NCBI GenBank assembly: GCA_019454045.1
Contig: SKCR01015035.1
Location: 1 to 64,000 of the forward strand
From: Zanthoxylum bungeanum
Taxonomy: Eukaryota > Streptophyta > Magnoliopsida > Sapindales > Rutaceae
Reading direction: 5' to 3'
Length of the DNA stretch: 64,000 bases
A program made the translations under genes and the position numbers. Below the pieces are notes generated by a model, which worked only from the letters and a program-made list of their open reading frames with translations, was not told the origin of the DNA and did not search any database. This document shows, piece after piece, positions 60,301 through 64,000 of the stretch (position 1 is its first letter; each line of letters starts with the position of its first letter).

Positions 60301-60905
60301 AAAATTCTTCGTAGACTACTTGGGAGAGACAACCTTTATTCTAGGAATAAGGATCTACTGTGATAGATCTAAAAGTTGTTGGCACTCTCCGAGAACTCGT
60401 ACATTGAAATATATGTATGCGACCTGGTGTCTCATATGCTTTGAGCATATGGAGTTACAATCAGGCCAATCCAAGTGATAGTCACTGGATTGATGTTAAG
60501 AAATCCTTTAGTATCTTAGATGAACTAAGGATGCTTTCTTATACCATGGAGGAGGAGAACTTGAAGTGATTGGGTTCACCGCTGCAAGTTTCCAAACCGA
60601 TAAAAATGACTATAAATCGTAAAAGGGTACTATATAGTTTGAATAACGGACACAGTGAGTGGAAATCTTCCAAGCAAGATACTGTTGTCGAATAAAAAAC
60701 ACAAGCAGAATATTGTGAGCTGAGACAGCAATAGAAGTGATTGGATCTTAATAATCCTAATCAGATTAGGTGTAGTTCTGTTAGCAGCTGAGATAGGCTA
60801 CCGCACAGGCTAAAGAATTAATGGTTCTTCATCAACGATCTAAATATATACTTTAATTATTTCATCTGATTCTTCGGAATCATACCATCGTGGCGATGTG
60901 ATGAT
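57400..60905 (+). pseudogene. Ty1/copia gag-pol relic, + strand
   Basis: The gag end has LGELMAMLKEAELELL (~57915-57965) and a zinc knuckle CLNCGKQGHWMRDY (58022-58066) whose last Cys is replaced by Tyr. The integrase core is near 58800-58930 (GYEYFVTFMDVASRYGYVFL). The integrase C-terminal part is near 59230-59350 (DAYVW-type region) and the linker at ~59540-59600 is RKSERVRKQPGRYGFL. RT starts at ~59650 (TYEEVIQGIDSLLWQSSMMS). Then come degraded RT and RNase H to ~60905. Frameshifts and stops occur throughout. Confidence 0.8.
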
Positions 60906-60929
60906 CGATTTAAAACCGCATCAGTCATA

Positions 60930-61087
60930 TGGGTATACTGAGAATAAGAATCGTAGTGATTGGGCTGAGTCAGATGAAGTATCACTTCAGTCTTGGAGAT
61001 GTGATCAGTAGGATTACAGAATGGTGCTCTTAAATGCTGCCAGCTATCGGGATAATATGACAAGGTCATATTTATCTGATTATAGAG
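60930..61087 (+). repeat. Copia LTR remnant cut by a Tat LTR
   Basis: GGGTATACTGAGAAT to GATTATAGAG matches the LTR interior (for example 50230-50395) with small changes. The purine tract and first ~1 kb of the LTR are missing. It ends exactly where the Tat LTR starts. Confidence 0.75.
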
Positions 61088-61740
61088 TGTAGGCATTGCA
61101 TTTTCGCATGTGAAACCCGATGATGAGCCTCATTTGGAGGCACTACCTTTTGAGTCACGGAAGCGCGCGGGAAACGGATATCGGAAGGGGAAATTCAGAA
61201 TAAACAAGCTCACTGTCTTCGTTGGTGCTGCGTTCGTTACTTCGTTCGAACGGAAAACAGATTGCGGGCGTTCGTGTCGCGTTCGAGGGAGCGTTCGAAC
61301 GGTGTCGGTAATTCTGGTTTTGCTGCTAGCCTCACACCCAGCCCATTTAGCTCCCCAAAGCCCATAAAACACATCCCAAATTAAATAAATAAATATTAAA
61401 TTAAATATTAAACATTAAAATAAAACATTTAAACCATTTACCAATTAAATAAAAATTACCAACTTAAACTAAAACATGCCTAAATTAAACAAATCACATA
61501 CTAAATCAAAATATAATCATACCAAATTAAAATCAATCCTAACCAATTAAAGCCAATCATATATTTGACTTCCTAATCTAATAAGATATTTACCAATATA
61601 AAATATTTGTATTCCTAAACCAACACAAATTAATATTACAACTTCTTAATTTAAATTTTGTCCCCCCTCAATCTTGTGTATGCCTTTCTCATCTCTCCTA
61701 ATTGGAAACAAAATCCCTTCCCTTGTAAACCCTAGCCATT

Positions 61741-61752
61741 CTCTATATAAAC
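61741..61752 (+). promoter_or_regulatory. TATA box of third Tat LTR
   Basis: CTCTATATAAAC at the position matching the TATA boxes of the other two Tat LTRs. Confidence 0.65.
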
Positions 61753-63291
61753 AACCCCTAACCAAGGCCATTCCTCTCCTTCACACAACACAATTCACAC
61801 CCAAACTCTCTCGAAATCTCTCTAGACTCTCTCTACACACCCAAGACTAACAAACAAAAAGAGAAAAACACTTCACACATACACAAAAAAGAAAACAAAG
61901 AAAGAAAACACCACAGCCACCACCCTCCATAGCCGAAACAGCCACCTAACAGCAGCCCTCCACCACCGAAAATCACCCAAAACCACACCCTAAACACGCC
62001 TAAACAACCTCCTAGATTACCTTAAAACAGTAGCCCAAATCCTTAAAAAACAGTAACTTAAAAACTACATAGATAATCTTAAAAATAATCACATATAATT
62101 GCACTAAGAACCCACACAAACTTGGAATAGTTCTTTGAAACGTTTGAAACAGGTGGCCCGTGCAGTGAGCAGCAAGACAGGAGCCGAATAGGAGCAGAAC
62201 GGAGTTCGAACCGTAAGCAAAACAGCGAAGCAGTGAGCTAGGACGTTGAACCAGTGGACCAGAAAAGTTGCGGAGCTTTACCCCCTTTCGATTTCGTGGA
62301 ACGCGAGTCCGAGAGACGGCTTAAAAGGTTAGACCTGAGGGTATCTTTCACACTTATTCTCATTTTATTTTCTGGTCATTTCTTTGATTATATTTTCTGT
62401 ATTTGTGGTATCCGTTGTGTGTATGATGTATGTTGTGGGTATTGGATGAATGAGAGATGTGTCAACTCTCGCGGTATATCGGATGGAAACCCGGACATAA
62501 ATTTCATAGCCGATTCCGAATGGACGGTAATATGATCTGTACTCGGGCCACAACTCCACGTACCGCTTGGGTAAACGGCACCATCTTTCTTTTGTTGTGT
62601 TGCTTTTGTTTATTTAGTTTTCTTTACTTGAATTCAATATGTTGTTTAGTTATGCATGATTCAACCAAGCGCATGGGCTTAGTGAGTTAGTCCAAAGGTC
62701 CTCCATTTGGGAGACAAAGAGCCGAAAAGGCCACCTTGTGACACTACTTCGCCGCGCCGGTTGATGTGTGTTCGGTTGGATGCGAGATACGTTCAATCGG
62801 GCATACTTAGTTTGATATTATTGAGTTATCTTTCATGTATGGTTCAATCAAGCGCATGGGCTTAGTAAGTGGAATGAAAGATCCCTTATGGGGAGGGGCT
62901 AAAACCCTTTACCACGATGCTTTGCCGCGCCGGTTGATGTGTGTTCAGATTGGATGTAAGATGTGTTCAATCGGGCATACTTGGTTGATATGATTGGTTC
63001 TATTCTTGTATGTGTGATGTGACGCGCATGGGCTTAGTATGTTGGTCTAAAGGTCCTCTCTTTGAGAGATCAAGAGCCCCAAAAGGTCACCTTTACGGCA
63101 GTGCTTCGCCGCGCCCTTTTATTTGTGTTTATGTATTGCGTCTCATTTCATGCATCAGGTCTGTTCCGTTCGAACGCGTTTACGAACGCAACTCGAACGC
63201 GCATGTTTTTGCCTTATTATGTGTCAGGTCTCGTATCCGTTCGAACGCGTTAACAAACGCCATACGAACGTGAGCTTTCTGTCTCATCTCC

Positions 63292-63500
63292 GTTCGAACG
63301 CGTTTACGAACGCTACTCGAACGTGAGCATTCTGTCTCATTTCTGTTCGAACGCGTTTACGAACGCTACTCGAACGTGAGCATTCTGTTTCATTTCCGTT
63401 CGAACGCGTTTACGAACGCTACTCGAACGTGAGCATTCTGTTTCATTTCGTTCGAACGCGTTTACGAACGCTACACGAATATGTGATGTATTACAATTCA
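63292..63500 (+). repeat. 53-bp tandem repeat (4 units) with TTCGAACG palindromes
   Basis: Units start GTTCGAACGCGTTTACG near 63292, 63345, 63398 and 63450. This array is more homogeneous and has a shorter period than the array in the other two LTRs, so it expanded separately. Confidence 0.9.
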
Positions 63501-64000
63501 TATGCTTGTGTCATGATAACATTTGAGTATTATTTTTCTTGCGGTATATCGGATGGAAACCCAGACGTAAATTCCGTAGCCGATTCCGAATGGACGGTAG
63601 TGCGGTCTGTACTTGGGCTACAATTCCACGTACCACTTGGAAAGTGCCCATATGTGTGCTTGTATGGTTACCATGTGTGCTTGTATGGTTAATATGTGTG
63701 CTTGTGTTTTTCCTGAATGTGATATGCAAGTAAAGTTGTATGTTAGTTGCTATCTTGATATATGTTAAGCATGCAAATTTAAATGTAAGATATATGTGAA
63801 ATGCGTACATGAGTTTTATTTTACACATGAGAATTTAGAAGCATGATACTCTTGGAAATAAGTGTTACTTAAGCTTGATTAAATTATTACATAAATCCTT
63901 TCATTACAAGTGACATAAGTAAGGGACCATTCCGAACCCAACGGTTTGAGGTCTTCCCTTGCGAGGGGTGAGTGCGGCCTTAAATCTTTGTCCCGGTTCA

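Larger units (their letters stand above)
61088..64000 (+). repeat. Third, diverged Tat LTR (runs off the window)
   Basis: It starts TGTAGGCATTGCATTTTCGC and follows the layout of the other Tat LTRs: TATA box, 97-bp block near 62473, CGAGCGC-type repeats, TTCGAACG array, second 97-bp block near 63542, and the GAGGTCTTCCCTTGCGAGG end region. It differs at many positions, so it is older or from another subfamily. About 100 bp of it should lie beyond the window. Confidence 0.9.

Noticed and set aside
63292..63500. Regular 53-bp repeats that superficially look like a CRISPR array
   Set aside because: The whole 53-bp unit is repeated with no unique spacers, in a plant LTR; it is a tandem satellite.

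Overview
The window is nuclear DNA from a flowering plant, almost certainly a eudicot. It has one recognisable multi-exon host gene with plant splice sites, and nearly everything else is plant transposable elements: Ty3/gypsy of the Athila, Tat and chromovirus types, Ty1/copia, hAT and Tourist-like elements, nested several deep. The species cannot be named from the sequence. No rRNA or tRNA gene and no CRISPR array was seen.

Region 1 (1-21.2 kb) carries the host gene, a chloroplast-type rhodanese/TrhO-family protein (STR8-like), on the + strand. It has eight exons that join in frame to 442 codons. Exon 3 lies in a tandemly duplicated segment: one full copy is frameshifted, one is intact and one is partial. 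Intron 1 holds two Tourist-like MITEs that share one TAA. Intron 6 is about 12.06 kb and is packed with a minus-strand gypsy relic, four hAT-type insertions (three with clear 8-bp target duplications), a plus-strand chromovirus relic, a copia 3' end and a possible organelle-derived stretch.

Region 2 (21.2-24.6 kb) is gene-free and AT-rich. It holds a probable small hAT element and a gypsy LTR-like stretch.

Region 3 (24.6-49.1 kb) is a minus-strand Athila-type element. It reads from a 5'-truncated gag through protease, reverse transcriptase, RNase H and integrase (49.15 down to 44.7 kb) to a 3' LTR (28.48 down to about 24.6 kb). Between integrase and 3' LTR, where Athila elements usually carry an env-like ORF, it holds two unrelated genes. 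One is a short Cys-rich ORF resembling nucleic-acid-binding proteins of flexible plant RNA viruses (44.58-44.13 kb). The other is an intronless cytokinin-activating LOG homologue (30.42-29.77 kb). Both are broken. A 13.35-kb Tat-type retrotransposon with two 3.38-kb LTRs (30679-44028) has inserted between them, and a copia solo LTR (25515-27462) sits in the Athila LTR.

Region 4 (49.1-61.1 kb) is a tangle of one copia family with ~2-kb LTRs. It has a truncated LTR, then a complete + LTR and a complete - LTR only 209 bp apart, then a minus-strand internal fragment and a plus-strand relic that form the arms of a ~1.7-kb inverted repeat.

Region 5 (61.1-64 kb) is a third, more diverged Tat LTR that runs off the window end.

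The most unusual feature is the Athila element with a cytokinin-enzyme gene and a virus-like Cys-rich ORF in its env position. Next are the exon 3 duplication tied to an hAT end, and the integrase-less but structurally complete Tat element.
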